Shown here: piece by piece, positions 34,608 to 45,894 of the stretch
Position numbering within the stretch: position 1 is the first letter of the stretch
How the letters are laid out: each line of letters opens with the position of its first letter
DNA from: Achromobacter anxifer
Lineage (GTDB): Bacteria > Pseudomonadota > Gammaproteobacteria > Burkholderiales > Burkholderiaceae_B
Direction of reading: 5' to 3'
Length of the DNA: 64,000 nt
Assembly: GCF_903652925.1 (NCBI RefSeq)
Contig: NZ_CAHLAR010000008.1
Span: 1 to 64,000, forward strand
Translations under genes and position numbers: made by a program
Notes under the pieces: generated by a model
The model's database searches: none
What the model was told of the DNA's origin: nothing
What the model saw: only the letters and a program-made list of their open reading frames with translations

Positions 34608-35642
34608 CTATGCCGCGGCCGGCGCCAGCCATGCGGCCACCTCGCCGGGATCGACGGCGCCGCGCATGCCGATCAGCACCAGCGCGGGTTCCTGCACGTC
34701 GGGTGGCGGCCTGGCCTGCGTGTCATAGCGCACGCGCCGGCCCGCCAGCTGCACCAGCACCAGGCCGTGCCGGTCGGTGCGCACCCAGCCCTTGGCGCGC
34801 AGCAGCTGCCTGGGCGCCTCGCGCAACCTGCTGGCCAGCCTGTCGGCATCGACCAGCGCGGGCGCGCGCCACAGCCAGCTCTGGAACGGGTGGTCGGGAT
34901 CGTCCTGCAGGCCGCCGCGGGGTTGTGTCGGCGGATGCGTCGGCTGGTGCGTCGGCTGGTGCGTGGGAGGTTGCGTGAGATGGTGCGCAGGATGGCCGCA
35001 AGCGCCGCCCGCGCAATCGTGCGGCGCAAAATGCCCCGCCGCGCCTTCGCCCAGCAGATGGCCCAGATCCACGCGTCCTTCCCGCGCCTCCATCATCGCG
35101 GCCCCCTGCGACGCCGCATGCAGCCACTGCCGCACCGACGCCCGCTCCTCGTCCGACACCAGGTCGGTCTTGTTCAGCACCAGCAGGTCGGCGGCCCTGA
35201 GCTGACGCAGCAGCGTGTCCGCCAGCAAGGGATCCTGTGCCAGAGTCCGCACGTTGGCGGCATCGGCCAGCACCACCACGCCTTCCAGCTGCAGCATGGG
35301 ATCGGCCATGCCCACTTGCGCGATGCGGCCCGGGTCGGACACGCCGCTGGCCTCGATCACGATCCATTCCGGCAAAGGATCCAGCGCCAGCACGCGCGCC
35401 AGGGCATCGTCCAGGCCGCCAGCCATGGAGCAGCAGACGCAGCCGTTGGCCAGCCTGATCACCTGGTCGCTGCGTTGCGCGATCAGCCCGGCATCAATAT
35501 CGACCGGACCGAAGTCATTGACCAGCACCGCCGCGCGCCGGCGGCTCGCGGACAGCACATGGTTGAGCAGGGTCGTCTTGCCCGCGCCGAGAAACCCGCC
35601 CACCACCGTCAGCGCGATGCGTTCCCCGCCCTGGGGCGTCAT
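34608..35642 (-). CDS. COG0523 (CobW/G3E family) metallochaperone GTPase with His repeat
   Basis: A 344-aa G3E GTPase: Walker A GGFLGAGKTTLLNHVLS (about residues 15-31), the metal-binding CXCC motif NGCVCCSMAGG, Walker B-like EASGV, and NKTDL as guanine specificity. A His-rich insert near residues 215-240 holds PTHQ repeats that could bind zinc or cobalt. It starts one base after the amidohydrolase stop, so the likely client is that metal-dependent enzyme. Members of COG0523 are known for delivering or saving zinc; the specific metal is inferred. Confidence 0.85.
   Translation of the reverse strand: MTPQGGERIALTVVGGFLGAGKTTLLNHVLSASRRRAAVLVNDFGPVDIDAGLIAQRSDQVIRLANGCVCCSMAGGLDDALARVLALDPLPEWIVIEASGVSDPGRIAQVGMADPMLQLEGVVVLADAANVRTLAQDPLLADTLLRQLRAADLLVLNKTDLVSDEERASVRQWLHAASQGAAMMEAREGRVDLGHLLGEGAAGHFAPHDCAGGACGHPAHHLTQPPTHQPTHQPTHPPTQPRGGLQDDPDHPFQSWLWRAPALVDADRLASRLREAPRQLLRAKGWVRTDRHGLVLVQLAGRRVRYDTQARPPPDVQEPALVLIGMRGAVDPGEVAAWLAPAAA
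34927..34986 (-). repeat. 12-bp coding repeat for the Pro-Thr-His tract of the GTPase
   Basis: Five 12-bp units in frame: GTCGGCGGATGC, GTCGGCTGGTGC twice, GTGGGAGGTTGC and GTGAGATGGTGC on the plus strand. They encode repeating four-residue Pro-Thr-His-Gln/Pro blocks. The two central copies are identical, so the number of His blocks may vary by slippage. Confidence 0.8.
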
Positions 35643-35643
35643 C

Positions 35644-37299
35644 TCAGGCTTCCCGCAGCGGCAAGGGCCGGCCGCCGATGACGGTGCCCAGCACCCGCGC
35701 GTCCTTCAGCCGCTCCGGCGCCAACTCCATGGGGTCGTCCGCCAGCACGCAGAAGTCCGCGTACTTGCCGACTTCGACCGAGCCAACCAGATGGTCCAGA
35801 TGCAAGGTGTAGGCCGCGCCCAACGTGACGGCATGCAGCGCCGCGTCCACGCCGATGCGCTCGGACTCGCCCAGCACCCGGCCCGAGGCGGTCTGGCGGT
35901 TGACGGCGCACCAGGCCGTGAACAAGGGTCCCAACGGCGTGATGGGCGCGTCCGAGTGGATCGAGAACGGCACGCCGGCGCGCGCCGCGGACGCGCAGGC
36001 GTCCATGCGGTTGGCGCGGTCCGGGCCCATGGTCAGGGCATGGTGCGCGTCGCCCCAATAGAAGATGTGGTTGGCGAAGAGATTGGCGCACATGCCCAGG
36101 CTGGCCATGCGCCGGAACTGCGCCGCGTCGGCCATCTGGCAGTGCTGCAGCGTATGGCGGTGGTCCTGCCGCGGGCTGCGGCGCAAGGCGCGGTCGACCG
36201 CGTCGATGGCGAGCTGGGTGGCCTCGTCCCCATTGGTATGGATGTGCAGCTGCACGCCCGCGTCGTGATAGGCCTGCACCAGCGCGTCCAGTTCCGACGG
36301 CGCGATCACCCAGATGCCGTTGGGCGCGCCGTTGTAATAGCCCGGCCAGCGCAGCCTGGCCGTGAACCCCTGGATCGACCCGTCCACCACCAGCTTGACC
36401 ATGCCCAGGTGCAGCTTGTCGTTGTTGAGCCGGCGCGCGTCCTCCAGCCTGGCCAGGCAGCGCGCTGGATCGCCGGCATAGGTCAGCGCCGACGCGGCCG
36501 GCACGATGCGCACGGGATAGTCCGGTTCGGCGGTGACGCGCGCCAGCGTCGCCAGGCCGTCGTCGCCCAGTTCGTTGACCAGGTCGGTCGCGGTGGTGAC
36601 GCCCGCCCATTGCGCCACCTTGCCGAACATGCGCAGGCCCTCTTCCGAGACGCCCACGGTGCGGAACGGGCTGCCGATCAGGCGCATGACCGGGAACATG
36701 GCCGCGAACTCGCAGAGCTCGCCGCTGGGTTGACCGTCTTCCATGCGCGTCACGCCCTCGATGTCGGTGTCGCGGTCGATGCCGGCGCGCGCCAGCATGG
36801 GCGTGTTCACGTTCATCAGGTGCATGCTGGCGTGCATGACCACCACGGGCCGCTCGGCGGAAACCGCGTCCAGGTCCTGCACGCGCATGCGCGCGCCATC
36901 GAAGAAGATGGGATCGAAGCCCCAGCCGATCAGCGTTTCCCCGGCCGGCAAGGCGCGCTCGGCCTCGCGCAGCCGGACGGCGACCGCCTCGAAGCTTTTC
37001 AGCCCTTCCCACAGTTTTCCGTCCGGTCCGCGGCGGTCGTAAAAACCCACGTAGACGAACTTCCACATGCCGCCTTCCGGCAGATGGCAATGGCCTTCCA
37101 CCAGGCCGGGCATGAGGACCTTGTCCGCATAGCGTTCATCCAGCTCGGCCGGCCCCCAGCCCGCCAGGTCTTCCCGGCTGCCCACCCCCAGGATGCGGCC
37201 CGCGCGCACCGCCACGTGCGTGGCTCGCGGCTGCATCGGGTTCATGGTCAGGATGCTGCGCGCGGCGTAGATCGTGGTTCGTTCGGCGTGCTGGATCAT
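35644..37299 (-). CDS. Metal-dependent amidohydrolase (amidohydrolase family 3, YtcJ-like)
   Basis: A 551-aa amidohydrolase. The metal-site HXH is GLVEGHCHLPEGG near residue 85; further ligands lie in HIHTNGDEA, HTLQHCQMAD and FSIHSDAPITPLGPL, and the C-terminal beta domain ends with GKYADFCVLADDP. It has no signal peptide, so it acts in the cytoplasm. The ATG at 37299 has AAGGA eight bases upstream; an ATG at 37329 overlapping the previous stop is the alternative. It lies between a dipeptide-type ABC importer and a COG0523 GTPase, which suggests that it hydrolyses the imported amide. Confidence 0.85.
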   Translation of the reverse strand: MIQHAERTTIYAARSILTMNPMQPRATHVAVRAGRILGVGSREDLAGWGPAELDERYADKVLMPGLVEGHCHLPEGGMWKFVYVGFYDRRGPDGKLWEGLKSFEAVAVRLREAERALPAGETLIGWGFDPIFFDGARMRVQDLDAVSAERPVVVMHASMHLMNVNTPMLARAGIDRDTDIEGVTRMEDGQPSGELCEFAAMFPVMRLIGSPFRTVGVSEEGLRMFGKVAQWAGVTTATDLVNELGDDGLATLARVTAEPDYPVRIVPAASALTYAGDPARCLARLEDARRLNNDKLHLGMVKLVVDGSIQGFTARLRWPGYYNGAPNGIWVIAPSELDALVQAYHDAGVQLHIHTNGDEATQLAIDAVDRALRRSPRQDHRHTLQHCQMADAAQFRRMASLGMCANLFANHIFYWGDAHHALTMGPDRANRMDACASAARAGVPFSIHSDAPITPLGPLFTAWCAVNRQTASGRVLGESERIGVDAALHAVTLGAAYTLHLDHLVGSVEVGKYADFCVLADDPMELAPERLKDARVLGTVIGGRPLPLREA

Positions 37300-37325
37300 C
37301 GGCTGGTCCTTCCGTTCGGTGGGGT

Positions 37326-38344
37326 TCATGCCTGCAAGGGCGACACCAGGACGCCATCGCGGGACTCGACAAAATGGCAGGCCACGCGGTGGCCCGGCGC
37401 GACTTCGCGCAAGGCCGGTTCGCGCGTGGCGCAGAGCGGCTGCGCGGCCGGACAGCGGCCGACGAAGCGGCAGCCCGGCGGCGGATCCACCGGGCTGGGC
37501 GGATCGCCGGCCAGCCGCACGCGGCGCGCGGCCAGTTCGCGCCCGCCCTTCACGGTGGGCACCGCCGACATCAACGCGACGCTGTAGGGATGCAGCGGGC
37601 GGGTGAAGAAGGCGGTGCGCGAAGCCTGCTCGATGATCTTGCCCAGGTACATGACGGCGATGTCGTCGCAAATATGTTCCACCACCGCCATGTCGTGGGA
37701 GATGAAGAGGAACGACTGTCCCTGTTCGCGCTGGATGCGCCGCAGCAGGTTCAGGATCTGCGCGCGGATGGCGATGTCCAGCGCCGACACCGGCTCGTCG
37801 CAGACGATCAGGTCCGGCGCGCTGGCCAGCGCCCGCGCCACATTCAACCGCTGCCGCTGCCCACCGGAAAACTGGTGCGGAAACAGCTGGCGCTGTTCCG
37901 GGCGCAGGCCGACCAGTTCGAACATGCGGGCCACGCGCGCCTCGCGTCCGCCGGGCGGATCGATGTCCATCAGGTCCAGCGGCGCGCGCACGATATCGCC
38001 CGCACGCTGGCGCGGATTGAGCGAGGAATACGGATCCTGGAACACCAGCTGCACGCGGCGGCGCATGCGGCGCAAGGCCGATCCGTTCAGCGCGGTCAGG
38101 TCGGTGCCGTCGAAGTGGATGGAGCCCGCGGTCGGATCCGCCAGGCGCAGCACCGACAAGGCGGTGGTGGTCTTGCCGGAGCCGGACTCGCCCACGATCG
38201 CCAGGGTGCGGCCGCGTTGCAGCTCGAAGGACACGCCGTCCACGGCCTTCACGACTATCGGCTTGCCGTCGCGGCCGCGTCCGCCGATGGGGAAATGCAC
38301 CGCCAGGTCGCGCACGGACAGCAAGGCGGGAGATTGCGGCGCCG

Positions 38345-38348
<4 letters not shown>
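37326..38348 (-). CDS. Oligopeptide-type ABC transporter ATPase (OppF/DppF)
   Basis: A 340-aa ATPase: Walker A GESGSGKTTTALSVL, Q-loop LVFQDPYSSLNPRQ, signature FSGGQRQRLNVARAL, Walker B LIVCDEPVSALD, switch His FISHDMAVV. The C-terminal oligopeptide motif GCRFVGRCPAAQPLC has the Cys pattern typical of peptide ABC ATPases. Start overlaps the partner ATPase stop (ATGA). Confidence 0.92.
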
Positions 38349-39342
<994 letters not shown>

Positions 39343-39346
<4 letters not shown>

Positions 39347-40245
39347 GCCCGCCCCCGCGAATTCGGATTGAGCGCGTCGTTCAACCCGTCGCCGATCAGG
39401 CTGACGGCCAGCACGGTCAGGAAGATGGCCGCGCCCGGCAGGGTCACGGCCCACCACGCGGTCAGGATGTAGGGGCGGTTGCTGCCTATCATCAGGCCCC
39501 AACTCATGATGTTGGGATCGCCCAGCCCCAGGAACGACAGGCCGGCCTCGAACAGGATGGCCATGCCGATGGCCAGGGTGGCGGACACGATCAGGGGCGC
39601 CAGCGCATTGGGCAGGATCACGCGCCAGATGATGCGGGCGTCACCCGCGCCGATGACCCGTTCCGCCAGCACGTACTCGCGGCGCTTGAGGCGCAGGAAT
39701 TCGCCGCGCGCCAGCCGCGCGGTGCCGGGCCAGCTGACCACGCCGATCGCCACCGAAATGGTCGCGAGCGACGGCGAGAACAGCGTCACCAGCACCATGG
39801 CGAACAGCAAGGTGGGCAGCACCTGGAAGAACTCGGTGACGCGCATCAGCGTTTCGTCGATCCAGCCGCCGTAGTAGCCCGCCAGCGCGCCCACCGTCAG
39901 CCCGATGGCCATGGACAGCACCGCCGCCACCACGCCGACCAGCAAGGTGGCGCGGCCGCCGTAGACCATGCCGGTGAACACGTCGCGGCCCAGGTAGTCG
40001 GTGCCCAGCAGCGCGTCCGCGCCCGGCGGCGTCATGGGCGCGCCGGCGATCTCGAAGGGGTCGGCGTCCATCAGCAGCGGTCCGAATAGCGTCACGGCCA
40101 GGATGGCGGCCAGCAACAGCACGCCGGCCAGCGCCGTAGGGTTGCGCGCGAACACCCGCAAGGCTTCGTAGGAAGGCCGGGCCGGCGGCCTGGCGGCCTG
40201 GCCCTGCAAGGCGGCAATGGGAACGGCGGGAGGGGTCTGGCTCAT
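39343..40245 (-). CDS. Peptide-type ABC permease (OppC/DppC)
   Basis: A 300-aa permease with an N-terminal cytoplasmic lead, one helix near residues 37-57 and five more; GTDYLGRDVFTGMVYGGRATLLVG and the EAA loop VLAERVIGAGDARIIWRVILPNA mark the OppC group. Its start overlaps the OppB-type stop by ATGA. Confidence 0.92.
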
Positions 40246-41210
40246 GAGGTCTTGATCCTGGGATCGATCAGGCGGTAGGCCAGATCGGTGAGCTGATTCA
40301 TCACGACCACCAGCAGCGAGGCGAACAGCAGGATGCCCAGTAGCGTGGGATAGTCGCGCCGGAGCACGGAGTCGAATGCCAGGCGGCCCAGCCCGGGCCA
40401 GTTGAAAACCGTTTCGACCAGGATCGCGCCGGCCAGCACGTTGCCGAACTGCAGCCCCAGCATGGTCACCACCGGCAGCACGCCGTTGCGCAGCGCGTGC
40501 TTGTACAGCACCTTGCGTTCCGGCAGGCCCTTGGCGCGCGCGGTGCGGATGTAGTCGGCCGCCAGCGCCTCCATGACGCTGGCGCGCGCCAGCCGGCTGT
40601 ACTGCGCCAGGTACACGAACGCCAGGGTGAAGGCCGGCAGCGCCAGATGGTGCAGCACGTCCAGCACGCCGGCCCAGCCGTCCTGCGGACCGCCGGCCGA
40701 ACGCATGTCGGACACCGGGAAGATCGGCAACACCGAGGCGAACAGGATGATCAGGATGATGCCGGTCCAGAACACCGGCGCGGAATAGCCCACCACGGAC
40801 AGCAGCGTGATGCCTTGCGACAGCGGCCCGTTGGGCTTGCGCGCGGCCAGCGTGCCCAGCAGCGTGCCAGCCAGGAAGGCGCTCAGCACCGAGGTCACCA
40901 CCAGCAGCAGCGTGGCCGGCACGCGGTCCCAGATCAGCTGCGCCACCGGCACGTTGAAGAAATAGGAATAGCCCAGGTCGCCGCGCAGCACCTGCATCAG
41001 GTAGATGCCCAGCTGCGCCAGAAAGGGCTTATCCAGGCCGTACTGCGCGCGCAACTGGGCCCGCAGTTCCTCGCTGATGCCGCCCATGGAGCCCGCGATG
41101 GTTTCCACCGGGTCGCCCGGCGAAACGTGGATCAGCAGGAAGTTCAGCGTCACCACGGCCAGCAGCAGCACCAGCGCATAGGCCAGGCGGCGCAAGAGAT
41201 AGCGCGTCAT
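40242..41210 (-). CDS. Peptide-type ABC permease (OppB/DppB)
   Basis: A 322-aa permease: the N-terminus MTRYLLRRLAYALVLLLAVV and FLLIHVSPGDPVE are typical of DppB, and the EAA loop is TARAKGLPERKVLYKHALRNG. About six helices. It follows the binding-protein gene by 12 bp and overlaps the OppC-type gene. Confidence 0.92.
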   Translation of the reverse strand: MTRYLLRRLAYALVLLLAVVTLNFLLIHVSPGDPVETIAGSMGGISEELRAQLRAQYGLDKPFLAQLGIYLMQVLRGDLGYSYFFNVPVAQLIWDRVPATLLLVVTSVLSAFLAGTLLGTLAARKPNGPLSQGITLLSVVGYSAPVFWTGIILIILFASVLPIFPVSDMRSAGGPQDGWAGVLDVLHHLALPAFTLAFVYLAQYSRLARASVMEALAADYIRTARAKGLPERKVLYKHALRNGVLPVVTMLGLQFGNVLAGAILVETVFNWPGLGRLAFDSVLRRDYPTLLGILLFASLLVVVMNQLTDLAYRLIDPRIKTS

Positions 41211-41222
41211 GGCAGCTCCGCC

Positions 41223-42800
41223 CTATTCCAGATAGGTATCGTCCATGGGCGACATGACGCCCCAGATGCCGTCCGGCAGGCCATGCACCTTCTTCGACGA
41301 CAGCGTGTGGTACGGAATGACCGTGAGGAAATCGATGGGCACGTCGGCGGTCACCAGGCGCTGGAACTCCGCATACAGCGCGCGGCGCTTGTCCGCGTCG
41401 GTCTCCGTGCCGGCCTGCTCCAGCAGCTCATCGACCTTGGGGTTGGAATAGGACTGCGTGTTGGTCCAGATGATGTCGCGGATATTGCTCGACAGGTAGG
41501 TGCGGTGCACGCCGATCACCGGATCGCCCCAGTTGAAGACGATGTCGGTGGTCATGTCGAAGTCCTTGCTCGCGATGCGCTTGGCCCAGGTCGGAAAGTC
41601 CGGCGACGCGCGCACCTGCACGGCGATGCCCACCTTCTTCAACTGGCTGCGCAGGTACTCCGCCACGTTCTTGCCCTGCACGTCGGAGCCCGGCATGTAG
41701 TCCACCGTCAGCGACAGGCGCTCGCCCTTGCCGTCCTTCTTGAAGCCCGCCTCTTCCAGCAGCGCCTCGGACTTCTTCAGGTCCAGCGGATACTTCGCGA
41801 CATCCGGCGTGGCGTAGGGGCTGGTGCCGATGATGGGGCCGTCGGCGGGCTTGGCGAAGCCCGCGTTCAGCGCCTTGGTGATGAAGCCCTTGTCGATGGC
41901 ATAGGCGATGGCCTGGCGCACGCGCACGTCGTTCAGCGGCTTGCGCGCGGTGTTGAAGGCCAGCCAGCTGAGCGCGCCTATGCCTTCATAGCCCTTGCTG
42001 GTCATGACGATGGCGGGATTGTCCTTGGCCCGCCGCAGGATGGTCGGCTCGGTCATGAACGGCAGCACGCCGATGTCCCCGCGCTCCAGCCCGATCAGCA
42101 GATTGGTCGCGTCCGGATTGATCTTCACCACGATCCGGTCCAGGTAGGGCTTGCCGGGCAGGAAGAACTTGTCGAACTTCTCCAGCACGATTTCCTGCCC
42201 GGGCTTGAATTCCTTGAACTTGAACGGGCCGGAACCGACCACATCGGCCGAGTTGCGCGGATGGTTCTTCAGGTCCTGGCCGTCGTCGTAGATGTGCTTG
42301 GGCAGCACCGGCATCAGGGCCGGCGACAGCGCCAGGAGGATGGCCGGATGCGGCTTGCTCATGCGCAGCACCACCGTGTAGGGATCGGGCGTATCCACGG
42401 CCTCCACCGGCGCGAGCATGGTCTGGAACGGATGGTTCTTCTTGACCGCCATGACCGAGAACGCCACGTCGGCCGAGGTCACCGGCTTGCCGTCATGGAA
42501 CAAGGCGTCCTTGCGCAGGTGCAGGGTCAGCGACTTGCCGTCCGGCGCCAGCTCCCAGGACTCGGCCAGATAGGGTTGCGGCTTCCAGTCCGCGTCGTAG
42601 CGCAACAGGCTGGCGAACAGCTGCGAGCTGGGCAAGGCGGTGGCCGTGCCCGATTGCACCGCGCCGTTCAGGTGCCGCGGCACCTGCGTGGAACCGATGA
42701 CCAGCGTGCCGCCAGGCTTGGGCGCATCCGCGGCCATGGCGCCGCCCGCCAGGGCCAGCGCCGAGAGTATCGTGGTCAGGCATTTTCTTGCGCTGCGCAT
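41223..42800 (-). CDS. Peptide-type ABC substrate-binding protein (family 5)
   Basis: A 525-aa periplasmic binding protein of the DppA/OppA family. The signal peptide ends near AGGAMAAD; VRQAIAYAIDKGFITKALNAG is the family 5 signature (about residues 285-305). It is the first gene of the transporter, amidohydrolase and GTPase operon. The 132 bp upstream contain CTGGCTTAG at 42876 but no clear promoter that I can point to. Substrate unknown; peptides, opines or N-acyl compounds are all possible. Confidence 0.92.
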   Translation of the reverse strand: MRSARKCLTTILSALALAGGAMAADAPKPGGTLVIGSTQVPRHLNGAVQSGTATALPSSQLFASLLRYDADWKPQPYLAESWELAPDGKSLTLHLRKDALFHDGKPVTSADVAFSVMAVKKNHPFQTMLAPVEAVDTPDPYTVVLRMSKPHPAILLALSPALMPVLPKHIYDDGQDLKNHPRNSADVVGSGPFKFKEFKPGQEIVLEKFDKFFLPGKPYLDRIVVKINPDATNLLIGLERGDIGVLPFMTEPTILRRAKDNPAIVMTSKGYEGIGALSWLAFNTARKPLNDVRVRQAIAYAIDKGFITKALNAGFAKPADGPIIGTSPYATPDVAKYPLDLKKSEALLEEAGFKKDGKGERLSLTVDYMPGSDVQGKNVAEYLRSQLKKVGIAVQVRASPDFPTWAKRIASKDFDMTTDIVFNWGDPVIGVHRTYLSSNIRDIIWTNTQSYSNPKVDELLEQAGTETDADKRRALYAEFQRLVTADVPIDFLTVIPYHTLSSKKVHGLPDGIWGVMSPMDDTYLE

Positions 42801-42932
42801 GGTCTACCCCTTGATGTCATGTCTGCGAACCATTCATCGGATGGCCTTGGGGGTAGCGTAGCGAGCCTGCGGGTCCTGGCTTAGTACCAAACCGCCAGAC
42901 TTATTGGAGCCAGCCCGCCGTGCGGACGCGAT

Positions 42933-43853
42933 TCAGCCCGCCAGCGCCCGCGCATACAGCGAGGCCACCGCGCAACTGTTGACGCGGGCCTGCATGGAAT
43001 CGGAGCGGCTGGTCAGCAGCACGGGCACGCGCGTGCCCAGCACCAGCCCCGCCGTGCCCGCGCCCGCCAGCCAGGTCAGCTCCTTGTAGAGCATGTTGCC
43101 GGCTTCGATGTCGGGCACCAGCAGGATGTCGGCGTCGCCCGCCACGCGCGACACGATGCCCTTCTGATCGGCCGCCTCGCGCGAGATCGCGTTGTCGAAG
43201 GCCAGCGGGCCGTCGATGTCGCCGCCGCGGATCTGCTGGCGGTCCGCCATCTTGGACAGGGCCGCCGCGTCCAGCGTGGCGGGCATGGAGGGATTGACCG
43301 ATTCGGTCGCGCACAGCACCGCGAGCTTGGGCCGGTCCACGCCCAGCGCGCGCGCCAGGTCGATGGCGTTCTGCGCGATGTCGGCCTTTTCCTGCAAGCT
43401 CGGCGCGATGTTGACCGCGGCATCCGTCAGGATGAAGAGCTTGGGATACGCCGCCACCGCCATCACGAAGGCGTGGCTGATGCGCCTGTCGGTGCGCAGG
43501 CCGGCGTCGCGCGCCACCACGGCCGACATGAAGTGGTCCGTGTGCAGGCTGCCCTTCATCAGCATGCGCACCGCGCCGTCCCGCGCCAGCGCCGCTGCCG
43601 CGCGCGCGGCCTGGCACTCGTCATCCGGCGTGTCGACCACTTCCACTTCGTTTTCGCGCAGCCCCAGCTCGGCCATCAGGACGTGCAGCCGGGCCGCCGG
43701 ACCGACCAGTACCGGCTCGATATAGCCGGCGTCGCGCGCCTGCACGGCCGCGCCCAGGCTGGTCGGGCATAGCGGATACGCTACCGCGGTGCGCAAGCGC
43801 CCCGCCGACAGCGCGGCAGTGCGCAGCGGCTCGAACAATCGATCGCTTTCCAT
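42933..43853 (-). CDS. pta: Phosphate acetyltransferase, short form
   Basis: A 306-aa single-domain PTA/PTB enzyme. VLVGPAARLHVLMAELGL, LMKGSLHTDHFMSAVV and ADILLVPDIEAGNMLYKEL are family motifs. It lies 84 bp after xsc on the same strand. In taurine degraders, Pta converts the acetyl phosphate made by Xsc to acetyl-CoA, and this short form is the one usually found beside xsc. Confidence 0.9.
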   Translation of the reverse strand: MESDRLFEPLRTAALSAGRLRTAVAYPLCPTSLGAAVQARDAGYIEPVLVGPAARLHVLMAELGLRENEVEVVDTPDDECQAARAAAALARDGAVRMLMKGSLHTDHFMSAVVARDAGLRTDRRISHAFVMAVAAYPKLFILTDAAVNIAPSLQEKADIAQNAIDLARALGVDRPKLAVLCATESVNPSMPATLDAAALSKMADRQQIRGGDIDGPLAFDNAISREAADQKGIVSRVAGDADILLVPDIEAGNMLYKELTWLAGAGTAGLVLGTRVPVLLTSRSDSMQARVNSCAVASLYARALAG

Positions 43854-43937
43854 GTCTGTCTGCTCCTGCCGCGCAAGGACCGCGGCGCCAGGCGGAAGAA
43901 ATCCGGCGCGGCCGCCGCCGCGCCGGCAGCGTCGCGA

Positions 43938-45749
43938 TCAGCGCTTGGCGGGATCGATCGACAGCGGCACCTCGCCCGGATGGAACGGCTGGTTCACGTA
44001 TTGCTTGTACTTGTCCAGGAAGCGCACCGGCTGCTTGAGGGCATCGCGGCGGAACGGATCGCCCAGTTCCTGGCTGACCATCATTTCCAGCACCGTGGTC
44101 TTGCCTTCGGACTGGGCCTTGCACGCGGCCTGCAGGGCCGCGCCCACCTGGTCGGCGTGCTCCACCCGTATGCCTTCCGCGCCCATGGCCCGCGCCAGCT
44201 CGGCGAAGTTCGGGTTCTTCAGGTTGCTGCCGACGAAGCGGCGGCCGTAGAAGTCCACCTGGTTCTTCTTTTCGGCGCCCCACTGGCCGTTGTGGAACAC
44301 CACGGCGGTCACCGGTATCTTCTCGCGCACGCAGGTCAGCAGTTCCTGGAAGCTCATGCACCAGGCGCCGTCGCCGACGTAGGCCACGGCCGGGCGGTCG
44401 GGCCGGCCCAGCTTGGCGCCGATCAGCGCCGGCAAGGCGTAGCCGCAGTTGCCGAAGCTCATGGCGGCCAGCATGGAGTTGGGCTCCTCGAAGCGCAGGT
44501 AGCTGTTGGACACCGAGCAGATGTTGCCGATGTCGGTGGACACCATCACGTGCTTGGGCATGGCGCGTTCCAGCTCGCGCAGCATGCGCCGCGGATGCAT
44601 GCGGCCGCCGCCGTGTTCGATGATGTCCAGGCTCCAGTCGTCGCGCTCGTGCGACCAGCTGTCCAGTTCCTTTTCCCATTCGGCCTTCTGCGCCGCGATC
44701 TGTTCGCCGCGCCCCGCCTTGGTGGCCGCGCATGCGACCTCGCGTCCCCGCAGCTTGGCGGTCAGCGCGGCGGCGGCGGGCTTGGCGTCGCCGCAGATGC
44801 CGACCGACACCGGCCGCACCAGGCCCAGCATGCGGTGGTCGGCGTCCACCTGGATGATGCGCGCGCCCTGCGGCCAATAGTCCAGCCCGTGCTGCGGCAA
44901 GGTGCCGAATGGTCCCAGGCGCGTGCCCAGCGCCAGCACCACGTCGGCCTGCGACAGCAGCTTCATGCCGGCCTTGGCGCCCTGGTAGCCCAGCGGGCCG
45001 CACCACAGCGGATGGCTGGCCGGGAAGGCGTCGTTGTGCAGATAGCTGGTCACCACCGGCGCGCCCAGCAATTCGGCCAGCGCCACGCACTCGGCCTGCC
45101 CGTCCGAGAACAGCACGCCGCCGCCCGCCACGATGACGGGGAACTTGGCCTGCGCCAGCATCTGCGCCGCCGCTTCCAGGTCCTCGTCCGAACCCGGCCC
45201 GCGGCGGATGCGGCGCGGTTCGGGTATGGCCACGTCGATTTCACCGTAGAAGTAGTCGCGCGGAATGTTCAGCTGCGTCGGGCCGCGTTCGGCCAGCGCG
45301 TTGTCGAAGGCCTTGGCCGTGAACTCGGCCATGCGGTCCGGGCGGTTCACGTGGGCCTGGTATTTGGTGATGCGCGAGAAGATGGGCAGCTGTTCGGTTT
45401 CCTGGAATCCGCCCAGCCCCATGCCCGCGGTACCGGTCTCGGGCGTGATCGCCACCACCGGGCTGTGCGCCCAGTACGCCGCGGCCACGCCGGTCACGAA
45501 GTTGGTGATGCCGGGGCCGTTCTGCGCAATGCACACGCCGTGGCGGCCGGTCACGCGGGAATAGCCGTCGGCCATGTGCGCGGCGCCCTGCTCGTGCACC
45601 GTGGGCACGAAGCGGATGCCCGCCGCCGGGAACAGGTCCAGCGCGTCCATGAAGGCCGAGCCGACGATGCCGAATACGTCCTTGACGCCCTGGGCGACCA
45701 GCGTTTCCACAAACGCTTCGCTGGGGGTCATGTGTTGCTTGCTGCTCAT
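43938..45749 (-). CDS. xsc: Sulfoacetaldehyde acetyltransferase
   Basis: A 603-aa thiamine-diphosphate enzyme that turns sulfoacetaldehyde and phosphate into acetyl phosphate and sulfite. The TPP-binding PYR domain has the catalytic Glu in TVHEQGAAHMADGYSR, and the PP domain has the motif VGDGAWCMSFQELLTC ending in FHNGQWGAEKKNQ. The family-specific GLGGFQETEQLPIFSRITKY (N-terminal) fits Xsc rather than acetolactate synthase. AGGAGAGA precedes the ATG at 45749. It is cotranscribed with pta and divergent from an IclR regulator. Confidence 0.94.
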   Translation of the reverse strand: MSSKQHMTPSEAFVETLVAQGVKDVFGIVGSAFMDALDLFPAAGIRFVPTVHEQGAAHMADGYSRVTGRHGVCIAQNGPGITNFVTGVAAAYWAHSPVVAITPETGTAGMGLGGFQETEQLPIFSRITKYQAHVNRPDRMAEFTAKAFDNALAERGPTQLNIPRDYFYGEIDVAIPEPRRIRRGPGSDEDLEAAAQMLAQAKFPVIVAGGGVLFSDGQAECVALAELLGAPVVTSYLHNDAFPASHPLWCGPLGYQGAKAGMKLLSQADVVLALGTRLGPFGTLPQHGLDYWPQGARIIQVDADHRMLGLVRPVSVGICGDAKPAAAALTAKLRGREVACAATKAGRGEQIAAQKAEWEKELDSWSHERDDWSLDIIEHGGGRMHPRRMLRELERAMPKHVMVSTDIGNICSVSNSYLRFEEPNSMLAAMSFGNCGYALPALIGAKLGRPDRPAVAYVGDGAWCMSFQELLTCVREKIPVTAVVFHNGQWGAEKKNQVDFYGRRFVGSNLKNPNFAELARAMGAEGIRVEHADQVGAALQAACKAQSEGKTTVLEMMVSQELGDPFRRDALKQPVRFLDKYKQYVNQPFHPGEVPLSIDPAKR

Positions 45750-45894
45750 GGTCTCTCTCCTGGCAGGCCGGCGGTGTCGGATTGCATCTGGGCCGGCATG
45801 AACCGATACTGCAGCAGAAACCCCGTCGCTCCCAGCCCACGGCGTTTCATTTTCTGCAAAATCCGTGCGAGGATGCACAGCACGCCGCCGAATC

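Noticed and set aside
43938-45749. Acetolactate synthase
   Set aside because: The TPP enzyme has the Xsc-type motifs and sits with pta; there is no small regulatory subunit or ilv gene.
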